Shown: in pieces, positions 53,079-61,803 of the stretch | Numbering within the stretch: position 1 is the first letter of the stretch | Layout: each line of letters opens with the position of its first letter | NCBI RefSeq assembly: GCF_004804275.1 | Contig: NZ_STGI01000005.1 | Span: 1-64,000 of the forward strand | DNA: 64,000 nucleotides | Direction: 5' to 3' | DNA from: Herbaspirillum sp. ST 5-3 | GTDB lineage: Bacteria; Pseudomonadota; Gammaproteobacteria; Burkholderiales; Burkholderiaceae_D | Notes under the pieces: model-generated | Databases searched by the model: none | Seen by the model: only the letters and a program-made list of their open reading frames with translations | Told to the model about the DNA's origin: nothing | Program-made: the position numbers and the translations under genes

Positions 53079-53111
53079 AAACCGGAGGGAAAAAGTTATA
53101 CACTCCGGTTT
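53079..53111. promoter_or_regulatory. Inverted repeat upstream of CHASE kinase
   Basis: AAACCGGAG (53079-53087) and CTCCGGTTT (53103-53111) are perfect 9-bp arms with a 15-nt AT-rich spacer. It lies in the 297-bp gap between the YCG-repeat gene (minus) and the CHASE kinase (plus). Could be an operator or a transcript hairpin; no homologous site seen elsewhere in the window. Confidence 0.5.
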
Positions 53112-53143
53112 CGGCCAGCCCTGAAAGAATCGCAACTTTCGTG

Positions 53144-55411
53144 ATGAAAGCTCACCCCTTTCCGCCACGGGAATGGTTTTCAAGCTTATCGTTGAGCAAC
53201 AGAGTTTTTGATCGCCAGATGCGCATTTCCAAACGATTTTTCAAATCCCTTTTCTGTTCCACCGCGTGGTGGGCGGGATTGGCGATTTCGCTGGCGCTCT
53301 CGGTGCTGACGGCCAAGTCCGTCGACGAAAGCAACGAAACGCATTTTTCCTATCAGGCAAACAATGCGCAGCTCGCCATCAAGGCACGCATCCAGTCGTA
53401 CATCGACGTGCTGCGCGGCGTCAGCGCCCTTTTTTATACAAGTGATCGGATATCCCGCGAGCAGTTTCACGCGTATGTCGAAAAGTTGAACCTCGAGCAG
53501 AGCTTTCCCGGAATCAAAAGCCTGAACTTTGCCCCGCGCGTGCTTGCGAAAGACAAGAAAGCCTTCGAGGCAGCCGTTCGCAATGACACCAGCATCGATC
53601 CGCAGGGCTACCCGGACTTTGCAATCAGTCCGGCGGGAGAACGAAGTGAATATCATGTGCTGACCTATCTCGAACCGATCGAGAGCAACCGCGTCGTGCT
53701 CGGTTCTGACATGTGGGCGCGCCCGGCAGTCGCAAAAGCGCTCGCCGCCTCACGCGACACGGGCCAGGTCACTTCTTCCGGCAAGCTGATTCAAATCAAC
53801 GGCCCGTATCACCATATCGGCCTGGCGATGCGCATGCCGGTTTACCGGCGTGGCATGCCGCTCAACAACGTCGAGCAAAGGCGCGCCGCCTATTTCGGTT
53901 CGGTCGGAGCGGGCTTCGACGTGCGCATGCTGATGCTCGGTGCCGTCGACAAGAGCACGATGAACTATCTGCGCGTGCGCCTCTACGATATCGGACGCAA
54001 CGACGAGAACCTGGCTCCAGGGACCACCGACCCGGCGCGCCTGCTGTTCGACAGCGCGGCACCGACTGGCGACAAGCACGCCCAGCCGCCTTCACTGACC
54101 GGCAATCTCTTTGTCAAGCGGGTGATCATGCCTGTCGGGCCGCGCATTTGGGAGGCAGAGTTCACGGCCAACAAGGCGCAGATGGCGGACGGATACGACT
54201 CCTATCTGCCCTGGCTGGTGCTGGCCGGCGCCCTGACCAGCACTGTACTGTTGTACTCCATCTATTATTCGCTGATGACCGCGCGTCGTCGCGCGGTCGA
54301 GCTGGCGCAGGAAATGACCAAGGACTTGCGCAATAGCGAGGCCAGCCTGGCCGAGGCGCAGCATATGGCGCACCTGGGAAGCTGGGTGCTGGAGCCGGGC
54401 AGCGGCAAGATGAACTGGTCGGCCGAGACCTATCGCATCTTCGGCGTCGATCGCCTGCTGGACGAGCCGCACTATGAATTTTTCCTGCGCCACATCCACG
54501 CGGAAGACCGCCACAAGGTGCGCGCCGGACTCGACCATTCGATCATCACCGGCGAAGAATTCACACTGGAGCATCGCATTACGCTGGCGGATGGCACGGT
54601 GCGCTGGGTGCAGACGATCTCGCGCCTCGGGCATGACGATCGCAACATGCTGCTGCGCGGCACCATCATGGATATCTCCGAACGCAAGCATACGGTCGAG
54701 GCGCTGAAGCGTTCGCAGGAGTTGCTGCGCGAATTGACCGCACACCAGGATCGCGTGAAGGAAGACGAGCGCAAGCGCATCGCCCGCGAGATTCATGATG
54801 AGCTGGGACAGACGCTGCTCGCCTTGCGCATCGATGTGTCGATGCTCGACGCGCGCACCGGCAAGACGCATCCCAGGCTCAATGAAAAGGTGCGCGGCGC
54901 ACTCAATCATCTCGATGCGACGGTCAAGACGATTCGCACCATCATCAACAATTTGCGCCCCGCGGTGCTCGACCTCGGCCTGACGGCAGCGATCGAATGG
55001 CAGGTCGCCGAATTCCGGCGCCGCACCGGCATCGCCTGCGACCTCATCATCGGCGACAAGGAGTTCGTGGTCGACGACACGCGCGCCACCTCCCTGTTCC
55101 GCATCCTGCAGGAATCCCTGACCAATGTGATCCGCCATGCCAACGCGACGCGCGTGCTGATCGAGCTTTACCAGGAAGACGACCGCCTGGCGATGACCAT
55201 CATGGATAACGGCGTGGGCATCTATCCGGAAAACCGCAAGGCGGCCAATTCCTTCGGACTGGTCGGCGTGGAGGAGCGCATCAATGCACTCAACGGCGAG
55301 TTCCGCATCCAGAGCGCGCCCGGCAGAGGCACCACGCTCACCATCTATATTCCGCTGGAAACGGAAGACGAGACGCTCGACTCCGCCCGCTTGCTCAACA
55401 GCGTGGAATAA
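53144..55411 (+). CDS. Sensor histidine kinase, CHASE-PAS-HisKA_3-HATPase (NarL-type)
   Basis: About 755 residues from the ATG of MKAHPFPPREWFSSLSLSNR; the start is uncertain (53219 is possible) as no strong ribosome site is seen. Membrane helix (STAWWAGLAISLALSVLTAK), periplasmic CHASE domain (about 55-330; FYTSDRISREQFHAYVEKLN and FPGIKSLNFAPRV), second helix (SYLPWLVLAGALTSTVLLYS), PAS (about 400-520), HisKA_3 (RIAREIHDELGQTLLALRID, phospho-His in EIHDELGQ) and HATPase (RATSLFRILQESLTNVIRHA; DNGVGI). NarL/UhpB-type kinases partner a LuxR-type regulator; none is adjacent. It ends 3 bp from the convergent methyltransferase gene. Confidence 0.87.
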   Translation: MKAHPFPPREWFSSLSLSNRVFDRQMRISKRFFKSLFCSTAWWAGLAISLALSVLTAKSVDESNETHFSYQANNAQLAIKARIQSYIDVLRGVSALFYTSDRISREQFHAYVEKLNLEQSFPGIKSLNFAPRVLAKDKKAFEAAVRNDTSIDPQGYPDFAISPAGERSEYHVLTYLEPIESNRVVLGSDMWARPAVAKALAASRDTGQVTSSGKLIQINGPYHHIGLAMRMPVYRRGMPLNNVEQRRAAYFGSVGAGFDVRMLMLGAVDKSTMNYLRVRLYDIGRNDENLAPGTTDPARLLFDSAAPTGDKHAQPPSLTGNLFVKRVIMPVGPRIWEAEFTANKAQMADGYDSYLPWLVLAGALTSTVLLYSIYYSLMTARRRAVELAQEMTKDLRNSEASLAEAQHMAHLGSWVLEPGSGKMNWSAETYRIFGVDRLLDEPHYEFFLRHIHAEDRHKVRAGLDHSIITGEEFTLEHRITLADGTVRWVQTISRLGHDDRNMLLRGTIMDISERKHTVEALKRSQELLRELTAHQDRVKEDERKRIAREIHDELGQTLLALRIDVSMLDARTGKTHPRLNEKVRGALNHLDATVKTIRTIINNLRPAVLDLGLTAAIEWQVAEFRRRTGIACDLIIGDKEFVVDDTRATSLFRILQESLTNVIRHANATRVLIELYQEDDRLAMTIMDNGVGIYPENRKAANSFGLVGVEERINALNGEFRIQSAPGRGTTLTIYIPLETEDETLDSARLLNSVE

Positions 55412-55414
55412 GAG

Positions 55415-56125
55415 CTATTCCGCGCCCTTGCGCAGTAGGTCGACGCGCATCGGCGCGTGGAACAAGGCGCCCTCCGGCGTGACATGCCGCTCGAATCTCG
55501 TGCGCACTTCTTCATACAGTTCCGGCGACAGCACATGGCTGGTATGCGTCACCTTCAGGACGGCGCGTTCGAATTGCGCGAAGTCCTGGTAGCGTACCGG
55601 CGCCTGGAAGAAGATCTGCCGGATCAATGAGAGTTGCCGCGTTTCGACCGCGCGCCGGATGGCCGCGAAAGCCGCCTTGCGCACCTCTTCTTCATCATGA
55701 AACAGGCGCAGGATGTCGTTGAATGCGCCGGCAAAGATCGGCTCGGAAAGATAGGCCAGACCGCCCGGCTTGAGTACGCGGCGGATTTCCTGCAAGGCGC
55801 GATCCATCTTTTCCATCGGCACGTGATGCAGCGACTTGAACATCATCACGATGTCGAAGCTGGCATCCTCGGCCGGAATATCCTCCGCGCCACCGAGCGC
55901 AAAGCGGACATTGGGCAGGTCGGCGACCTGCATGTTCTTCTCGTGCTGGACGCGGTCGACCTCCAGCGCCAGTATCGACGCCGCCCTGCCGCCCTGCGCG
56001 ATGAGGCGCGTCTTTTCTCCCTTGCCGCAGCCCAACTCCAGCACGCGCGCGCCTTGCGGCAGCACCTCGTTGACCAGCTGCATTTCGTCGCACACAAGTT
56101 CGATATGATCGGGAGCAAGTTGCAT
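55415..56125 (-). CDS. Class I SAM-dependent methyltransferase
   Basis: 236 residues from the ATG with GAGGATACG upstream. Motif I VLELGCGKGEKTRLIAQGG (about 27-45), ALEVDR acidic loop, SFDIVMMFKSLHHVPMEKMD and RRVLKPGGLAYLSEPIF identify a class I (Methyltransf_11/25-type) methyltransferase. Substrate unknown. It is the last gene of the itaconate-like series, 72 bp after the TRAP receptor; the wider gap makes membership of the operon uncertain. It is not one of the genes I remember from the P. aeruginosa itaconate cluster. Confidence 0.85.
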   Translation of the reverse strand: MQLAPDHIELVCDEMQLVNEVLPQGARVLELGCGKGEKTRLIAQGGRAASILALEVDRVQHEKNMQVADLPNVRFALGGAEDIPAEDASFDIVMMFKSLHHVPMEKMDRALQEIRRVLKPGGLAYLSEPIFAGAFNDILRLFHDEEEVRKAAFAAIRRAVETRQLSLIRQIFFQAPVRYQDFAQFERAVLKVTHTSHVLSPELYEEVRTRFERHVTPEGALFHAPMRVDLLRKGAE

Positions 56126-56197
56126 CGTATCCTCTATCTCTGAAACTTCACCAAGCGGCATGGCACGCAATAACATGCATGCCATCCACCCGGTATT

Positions 56198-57202
56198 TTA
56201 CTTGTAGCCTAGGGCTGCGGCTTCCTTATACACCGCATCGATCAGGTCCTTGCCGATGCGGCCGGCCATTTCCTTGTGCACCGGCTGCAATGCCTTGCGC
56301 CACTCCGCCTTTTCCTTGTCGTTCAGCGTGTAGACCGTGGTCTTGCCGGATTTCTTGATCGCTTCCAGCGCCGCATCATTGTCAAGCTGGGAAATCGAGT
56401 TAGCGTATTTGGTCGCGCCGCGCATCGCTTCTTCCAGTTGCGCGCGAATGTCGGGCGGCAGGCCGTCCCAGAACTTCTTGTTCACGATCACGGCATAGCC
56501 GATATAGCCATGGTCCGAGACGGTCAGGTGCTTTTGCACTTCATGCATCTTTTGCGTGTAGACATTGGACGGCGTGTTCTCGCCGCCGTCGACCACGCCG
56601 GTCTGCATCGCCTGGTACACCTCGGAGAACGCCAGCATCTGCGGATTGGCGCCGAGCGCGCGCATCTGCGCGTCAAGCACCTTGGACGACTGGATGCGCA
56701 ACTTCAGGCCCTTGAAATCGGCCGGCGTGTGCATCGGCTTGTTGGCGGTCATCACCTTGAAACCGTTATCCCAATAAGCCAGCCCGGTGATGCCCTTGGG
56801 TTCCAGCTTCTTGAACAGATCCTTGCCGATCTGGCCTTCGGTCACGCGGTACAGCACGGCCTTGCTCGGGAAGATGTACGGCAGGTCGAACACCTCGAAT
56901 TCCTTCGCGCCCAGCGGCCCGAATTTCGATACCGACGGCGCGAGCATCTGCACTGCGCCGAGCTGCAGCGCCTCCATCTCTTCCTTGTCCTTGTACAAGG
57001 TGCTGTTCGGGTAGACCTCGACCTTGACGCGGCCGTTGGTGAGTTTTTCAGCCAGTTCCTTGAAGCGGTCTGCGCCCTTGCCTTTCGGCGTATCGTTGGC
57101 CACCACGTGGCTGAACTTGATCACGATGGGTGCTTGCGCCATGGCGCTTCCGGACAGCGCAAGCGCGGTCACGGCAATCAGTGTCAAACGGGTTTTCTGC
57201 AT
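56198..57202 (-). CDS. TRAP transporter substrate-binding protein (DctP family)
   Basis: 334 residues with signal peptide MQKTRLTLIAVTALALSGSA-MAQA and the DctP-type receptor fold (IKFSHVVANDTPKGKGADRF; VEVYPNSTLYKDKEEMEALQ; GITGLAYWDNGFKVMTANKP). The conserved Arg that binds carboxylates is expected in KGLKLRIQSSKV. ATG preceded by GAAGGAG. It captures a small carboxylate, plausibly itaconate or a related C5-dicarboxylate given its place 28 bp after the lyase gene. The DctQ and DctM membrane subunits are not beside it in the window. Confidence 0.9.
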   Translation of the reverse strand: MQKTRLTLIAVTALALSGSAMAQAPIVIKFSHVVANDTPKGKGADRFKELAEKLTNGRVKVEVYPNSTLYKDKEEMEALQLGAVQMLAPSVSKFGPLGAKEFEVFDLPYIFPSKAVLYRVTEGQIGKDLFKKLEPKGITGLAYWDNGFKVMTANKPMHTPADFKGLKLRIQSSKVLDAQMRALGANPQMLAFSEVYQAMQTGVVDGGENTPSNVYTQKMHEVQKHLTVSDHGYIGYAVIVNKKFWDGLPPDIRAQLEEAMRGATKYANSISQLDNDAALEAIKKSGKTTVYTLNDKEKAEWRKALQPVHKEMAGRIGKDLIDAVYKEAAALGYK

Positions 57203-57230
57203 TATCGTCTCCTTCGTTATTGAAATACCG

Positions 57231-58037
57231 CTAGCGTCTTTCCACTTCGCTGACAATCTCCTCGGCCTTGCGGATCACCGGGAGATCCACCATCTTTCCG
57301 TCCAGTGCAACCGCCGCGCCTTGCGCATCGGCGGCTACCTGCAACACGCGTCGCGCCCAGGCGACGTCTTCCTCGCTCGGCAGGAAATGCCTGTTCACCC
57401 TCTCCACCTGCTTCGGGTGAATGCACAGCTTTCCGCCGAAGCCGAGCCGGCGCGCGCGTTGCGTGTCTTTGCGCAATTGCTCGGGATCGTCGAGGGCAGT
57501 GGTCACGCCGTCGACCGGCGGCTGAATGCCGGCGACGCGCGACACCAGGACCAGTTGCGAGCGCACATACAGCAATTCATCGACATCGCCGTCGATACCG
57601 GCATCGAGCTGGAAATCGATCGAACCGAACATGAGCCGCTGCACGCCGGGCGCCGTCGCCAGAGCGTGGGCATTCCATACGCCTTGTGCTGTTTCGATCA
57701 GCGGCAGCACGCGCTTTGCGCCCGCCGCGACCAGTTGCGCGATGTCCTGCGGGTTCTCCGCCTTGGGCAGCACGATCCCGGCCACACCGGGCAAGTCGCA
57801 CAGGACGAGATCGTCCGCAAACCATTCGCTCGCCGCGCCATTGACGCGCACCAGCACCGGATGAGAAGGCGAAACCCAGGCTGCCACGGCGGCGCGCGCC
57901 GCCTGCTTGCCAGCGGGCGGTACGGCGTCCTCAAGGTCGATAATCACCGCATGCGCGCCGGCGGCACATGCCTTGTCGAAGCGCTCGGGACGATCGCCGG
58001 GAACGAAGAGATAGGAACGCGCCAGGGTCTTTTTCAT
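57231..58037 (-). CDS. ccl: Citramalyl-CoA lyase (CitE/HpcH family)
   Basis: 268 residues from ATG (MKKTLARSYLFVPGDRPERF). Mg-dependent CitE-like TIM barrel: SYLFVPGDRPERFDKACAAG, AHAVIIDLEDAVPPAGKQAA with the Glu-Asp metal pair, and LVRVNGAASEW. Members cleave citramalyl-, malyl- or citryl-CoA. Position among a MaoC-type hydratase, class III CoA-transferase, acyl-CoA dehydrogenase and MmgE/PrpD genes matches P. aeruginosa Ccl, which splits (S)-citramalyl-CoA into acetyl-CoA and pyruvate in itaconate degradation. The symbol is assigned from context. Confidence 0.8.
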   Translation of the reverse strand: MKKTLARSYLFVPGDRPERFDKACAAGAHAVIIDLEDAVPPAGKQAARAAVAAWVSPSHPVLVRVNGAASEWFADDLVLCDLPGVAGIVLPKAENPQDIAQLVAAGAKRVLPLIETAQGVWNAHALATAPGVQRLMFGSIDFQLDAGIDGDVDELLYVRSQLVLVSRVAGIQPPVDGVTTALDDPEQLRKDTQRARRLGFGGKLCIHPKQVERVNRHFLPSEEDVAWARRVLQVAADAQGAAVALDGKMVDLPVIRKAEEIVSEVERR

Positions 58038-58050
58038 GCTTTGTTCGCCC

Positions 58051-59406
58051 TCACGCAAAGAAGCGCTCGATCTTGCCCGGCTGCGCCAGGTTCCAGATGC
58101 GCCGGAACACCGCGCCCATCTCGTCTTCCGTCGCGGCATGACTGAAGTCCGCAAGATGCAAGGCCTTCTGCTCCAACTCTTCGCGGCTCAGCGTGTTGCC
58201 GGGGTCGCCCTTCGGCTCGTCGACGCGGCCATGCAAGCGGCGGCCGTCGACCGTCTCCACGGTGACTTTGCCGATCCAGCGCACCGGATAGGCGCTATCG
58301 ACTTCGCTGTCGAGCTCCATGTGCACCTTGCCGCGGAATTCCGCGATGCGCGGGTCGTTATAAGCCTCCTCGAATTCCTTCAGCCCGGCGCGCTGGAATT
58401 GTGCAATCAGGCCGAGCACGGTTCCCATCGAAAACTTGGCCTGATGCACGGTCTGCGGGTTGACGACCGGACCGAGCACGTCGATCGCTCCCTGATGCAC
58501 ATGCGCGGTGACGCGCGCGACTTGCTGCGGCGCCAACTGGTGCTGCTGCATCACCTGCAGCAGCGCGTCGGCGGCCGGATGCGTATGACGGCAGGATGCA
58601 TGGAACTTGAAGGAGGTTTCCGCCAGTGCCCAGCGTTCGCCGAGGCGATCCGTCAGTCGCGCCGGATCGGCATCGCTCGACATGCCGGCCGCCATGCCCT
58701 GCTTCCCTTCGAGAATATGTTTGGCGCCAGTGAAGCCATCCTTGGCAAGATAGGCCGCCATCAGTCCGGATGTTGCCGCATGCGCCGTGTGCAACTGCTT
58801 GGAATCGGCAGCGTCACGCAGGAACTCCCATAGTCCGGCGGCTTGCGTGCCTGCGGAACCAATTGCGTCGAGCATCTGCTCGGGCGTCAATTGCAGCAGG
58901 CGGCCGACTGCAGCAGCGGCCGCGACGCTGCCGGCCGTGCCGGTGGTATGGAAGATCCGGTAATGCGAGCGGCCGAGAAATTCGCCGACGCGGATGCCAA
59001 CTTCATAGCCCGCCACCGCAGCGACGAGCAGATCGCGGCCGGAGCAGCCGAGCGATTGCGCGACCGCGAGCGCCGGCGGAAACACGACGGTCGCCGGATG
59101 AAATACCGAGCCGTTATGCACATCATCCTGCTCGACAAAATGCGATGCGGCAGCGTTGACCATGGCCGCGAACATTGGCGTGGTGCGGCGGCGCGAGATC
59201 AGCACTTCGGACTCGCCGTTGCTCGATGCCATCTGCAGGGCAAAGCGCTCAATGATTTCCACTGGCCGCGCGCCCTTGCCCGCCAATGCGGAGCCGAACC
59301 AGTCGAGGAACAAGTCTTCCGCGCGGCGCAACACATGCGCGGGGATGTCTTCAAAACGCAGGGTGGCGGCGAAGGCGGCAAGCGATTTGCTGGGGTGATT
59401 GCTCAT
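58051..59406 (-). CDS. MmgE/PrpD-family protein
   Basis: 451 residues of the MmgE/PrpD family (2-methylcitrate dehydratase, cis-aconitate decarboxylase, iminodisuccinate epimerase): VLRRAEDLFLDWFGSALAGK, SHFVEQDDVHNGSVFHPATV and FKFHASCRHTHPAADALLQ are typical. It has no cofactor. In the P. aeruginosa itaconate cluster a homologous gene occupies the same place with uncharacterised role. Because a relative (cis-aconitate decarboxylase) makes itaconate, it may act on a related C5/C6 acid; this is inference. Confidence 0.85.
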   Translation of the reverse strand: MSNHPSKSLAAFAATLRFEDIPAHVLRRAEDLFLDWFGSALAGKGARPVEIIERFALQMASSNGESEVLISRRRTTPMFAAMVNAAASHFVEQDDVHNGSVFHPATVVFPPALAVAQSLGCSGRDLLVAAVAGYEVGIRVGEFLGRSHYRIFHTTGTAGSVAAAAAVGRLLQLTPEQMLDAIGSAGTQAAGLWEFLRDAADSKQLHTAHAATSGLMAAYLAKDGFTGAKHILEGKQGMAAGMSSDADPARLTDRLGERWALAETSFKFHASCRHTHPAADALLQVMQQHQLAPQQVARVTAHVHQGAIDVLGPVVNPQTVHQAKFSMGTVLGLIAQFQRAGLKEFEEAYNDPRIAEFRGKVHMELDSEVDSAYPVRWIGKVTVETVDGRRLHGRVDEPKGDPGNTLSREELEQKALHLADFSHAATEDEMGAVFRRIWNLAQPGKIERFFA

Positions 59407-59437
59407 GCGGTTACTTTCCTTGTTCGATGTGTCTGTC

Positions 59438-60616
59438 CTAGATCGCCTTCTCTTGCTTCAGTGCGGCAATCGCCTTGTCGTCATAACCCAGCTCAGCCAG
59501 GATCGCCTCGGTGTGCTCACCGAGTGCCGGTACGGCATCCATGCGCGGCTCGTACGCGTCGGGAACGCCGGGCGGCAGCAGCGCCGGAATCTTTCCGGCC
59601 GGTGTATCCACCTCGACCCAGCGCTGGCGCGCCTTCAGTTGCGGGTGTTGCCACAGGTCGTGCATGTCGTTCATGTGCGCGTTGGCGATCTGCGCGGCGT
59701 CGAGACGCTCGATCACCTGTTCCGCGGTCAGCCTGGAAAATACCTCGACGATGATCGCGCGCAGTTCGGCGCGTGCCGCGCTGCGGGCGGAATTCGTGAA
59801 GAAGCGCGGGTCCGTCGCCAGCGCAGGCTGCTGCAGCACCTTGTCGCAAAACACCATCCATTCGCGTTCGTTCTGAAGACCGAGCATCACCGTCTTGCCG
59901 TCGCCGGTCGGGAACGGGCCATACGGGTAAATCGTCGCGTGCGAGGCGCCCGCGCGCGGCGGCGGCTCGGCGCCGTCGTAGGCGTAATACAGCGGATAGC
60001 TCATCCACTCGGCCATGCCTTCCAGCATGGAGACGTCGATGTGGCAACCGCGTCCGGTCTTGCCGCGCTGGAGCAATGCCGCGAGGATGTTGGTATATGC
60101 GTACATGCCGGCGGCGATGTCGGCAATCGAGCAGCCTGCCTTGGCCGGTTCGTTCTTCGATCCGGTGATCGACAGGAAGCCCGCCTCGCTCTGGATCAGC
60201 AGGTCGTAGGCTTTCTTGTCGCGGTACGGGCCGTCGTTGCCATAGCCGGAAATGTCGCAGACGATCAGGCGCGGAAATTTTTCCTGCAAGGCTTCGTAGG
60301 ACAAGCCGAGCCGCTCGGCAGCGCCGGGCGCGAGGTTCTGCACCAGCACGTCGGCCTCGCGCAGGAGCTTGTCGAGGATGACGCCGGCTTCCAGGTGCTT
60401 GACGTCGAGCGTCAGGCTTTCCTTGGAGCGATTGGTCCAGACGAAATGCGAAGCAAGGCCGTGCACGCGGGTATCGTAGGCCCGCGCGAAGTCGCCGACG
60501 CCGGGGCGCTCGACCTTGATCACGCGCGCGCCGAGGTCGGCCAGTTGACGCGTGCAGAACGGCGCGGCGATTGCATGTTCGAGAGTGACGACTGTGATTC
60601 CATCAAGTGGTCGCAT
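59438..60616 (-). CDS. ict: Class III CoA-transferase, probable itaconate CoA-transferase
   Basis: 392 residues of the CaiB/BaiF family (VVTLEHAIAAPFCTRQLADL-GARVIKVERPG; SKESLTLDVKHLEAGVILDK; NLAPGAAERLGLSYEALQEK). The catalytic Asp is expected in SIADIAAGMYAYTNILAALL (about residue 165). Class III enzymes move CoA from a thioester donor to a carboxylate. The neighbours reproduce the P. aeruginosa itaconate cluster, in which a class III transferase forms itaconyl-CoA from itaconate. Start ATG with CTCAGGAGT-type site. The symbol rests on context, as family alone does not fix the acid. Confidence 0.8.
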   Translation of the reverse strand: MRPLDGITVVTLEHAIAAPFCTRQLADLGARVIKVERPGVGDFARAYDTRVHGLASHFVWTNRSKESLTLDVKHLEAGVILDKLLREADVLVQNLAPGAAERLGLSYEALQEKFPRLIVCDISGYGNDGPYRDKKAYDLLIQSEAGFLSITGSKNEPAKAGCSIADIAAGMYAYTNILAALLQRGKTGRGCHIDVSMLEGMAEWMSYPLYYAYDGAEPPPRAGASHATIYPYGPFPTGDGKTVMLGLQNEREWMVFCDKVLQQPALATDPRFFTNSARSAARAELRAIIVEVFSRLTAEQVIERLDAAQIANAHMNDMHDLWQHPQLKARQRWVEVDTPAGKIPALLPPGVPDAYEPRMDAVPALGEHTEAILAELGYDDKAIAALKQEKAI

Positions 60617-60625
60617 GCTGACTCC

Positions 60626-61786
60626 TCAGAACGAACGCGGCAATCCAAGCACGTGCTCGGCAACATAGGACAGGATCAGGTTGGTCGAGATCGGCGCGAC
60701 CTGATACAGGCGGGTCTCGCGGAACTTGCGTTCCACGTCGTATTCGCAGGCGAAGCCGAAGCCGCCGTGGTATTGCAGACAGGCGTTGGCCGCTTCCCAG
60801 GATGCGTCGGCCGCCAGCATCTTCGCCATGTTCGCTTCCGCGCCGCAGGCCTTGTGCGCGTCGAACAACTGGCAAGCCTTGAAGCGCATCAGGTTGGCCG
60901 CTTCCAGGTTGACATAGGCTTTCGCGATCGGGAATTGCACGCCCTGGTTCTGTCCGATCGGTCGGCCGAACACCATGCGCTCGTTCACGTACTTCGTGAC
61001 CTTGTCGATGAACCAGTAGCCATCGCCGATGCATTCGGCGGCGATCAGCGTGCGTTCCGCATTCAAGCCGTCGAGGATGTACTTGAAGCCCTTGCCTTCC
61101 TCGCCAATCAGGTTCTCCGCCGGAATTTCAAGATTCTCGAAGAACAGCTCGTTGGTCTCGTGGTTGACCATGTTGAGAATCGGCTGCACCGACAGCCCCT
61201 TGCCGATCGCGTCATGCAGGTCGACGATGAAGATGGACATGCCTTCCGATTTCTTCTTTACGTCCGCCAGCGGCGTGGTGCGCGCCAGCAGGATCATCAG
61301 GTCGGAATGCTGCACGCGCGAGATCCACACCTTCTGCCCGTTGACTACATAGCGGTCGTCCTTCTTCACCGCCACCGTCTTGATCTTTGTGGTGTCGGTG
61401 CCGGTGGTCGGCTCGGTCACCGCCATCGATTGCAGGCGCAGTTCGCCGCTGGCGATCTTCGGCAAATACTTGCGCTTCTGTTCTTCCGAACCGTGGCGCA
61501 GCAGCGTGCCCATGTTGTACATCTGGCCGTGGCAGGCACCGGAGTTGCCGCCCGAGCGGTTGATCTCTTCCATGATCACCGAGGCCTCGGTCAGGCCGAG
61601 GCCGGAGCCGCCGTATTCCTGCGGAATCAGCGCGGCCAGCCAGCCTGCCTTGGTCAGCGCATTGACGAATTCCTCGGGATAGCCGCGCGCCTCGTCGATC
61701 TTGCGAAAATATTCCGCCGGGAATTCGGCGCACAAATCGCGCACCGCATCGCGTACATCCTGGTATTGATCAGTCGCTTGCAACAT
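60626..61786 (-). CDS. Acyl-CoA dehydrogenase family protein
   Basis: 386 residues from ATG (MLQATDQYQDVRDAVRDLCA); an in-frame extension to 61912 overlaps the hydratase gene. Typical FAD-type dehydrogenase: SMAVTEPTTGTDTTKIKTVA, FGRPIGQNQGVQFPIAKAYV and QYHGGFGFACEYDVERKFRE. Catalytic Glu by the family is probably in LNAERTLIAAECIGDG. The corresponding gene in the P. aeruginosa itaconate cluster is of unknown precise role. Spacing is 9 bp to the CoA-transferase gene, so co-transcribed. Confidence 0.88.
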   Translation of the reverse strand: MLQATDQYQDVRDAVRDLCAEFPAEYFRKIDEARGYPEEFVNALTKAGWLAALIPQEYGGSGLGLTEASVIMEEINRSGGNSGACHGQMYNMGTLLRHGSEEQKRKYLPKIASGELRLQSMAVTEPTTGTDTTKIKTVAVKKDDRYVVNGQKVWISRVQHSDLMILLARTTPLADVKKKSEGMSIFIVDLHDAIGKGLSVQPILNMVNHETNELFFENLEIPAENLIGEEGKGFKYILDGLNAERTLIAAECIGDGYWFIDKVTKYVNERMVFGRPIGQNQGVQFPIAKAYVNLEAANLMRFKACQLFDAHKACGAEANMAKMLAADASWEAANACLQYHGGFGFACEYDVERKFRETRLYQVAPISTNLILSYVAEHVLGLPRSF

Positions 61787-61803
61787 CGATTCTTTCCTTT
61801 GAT

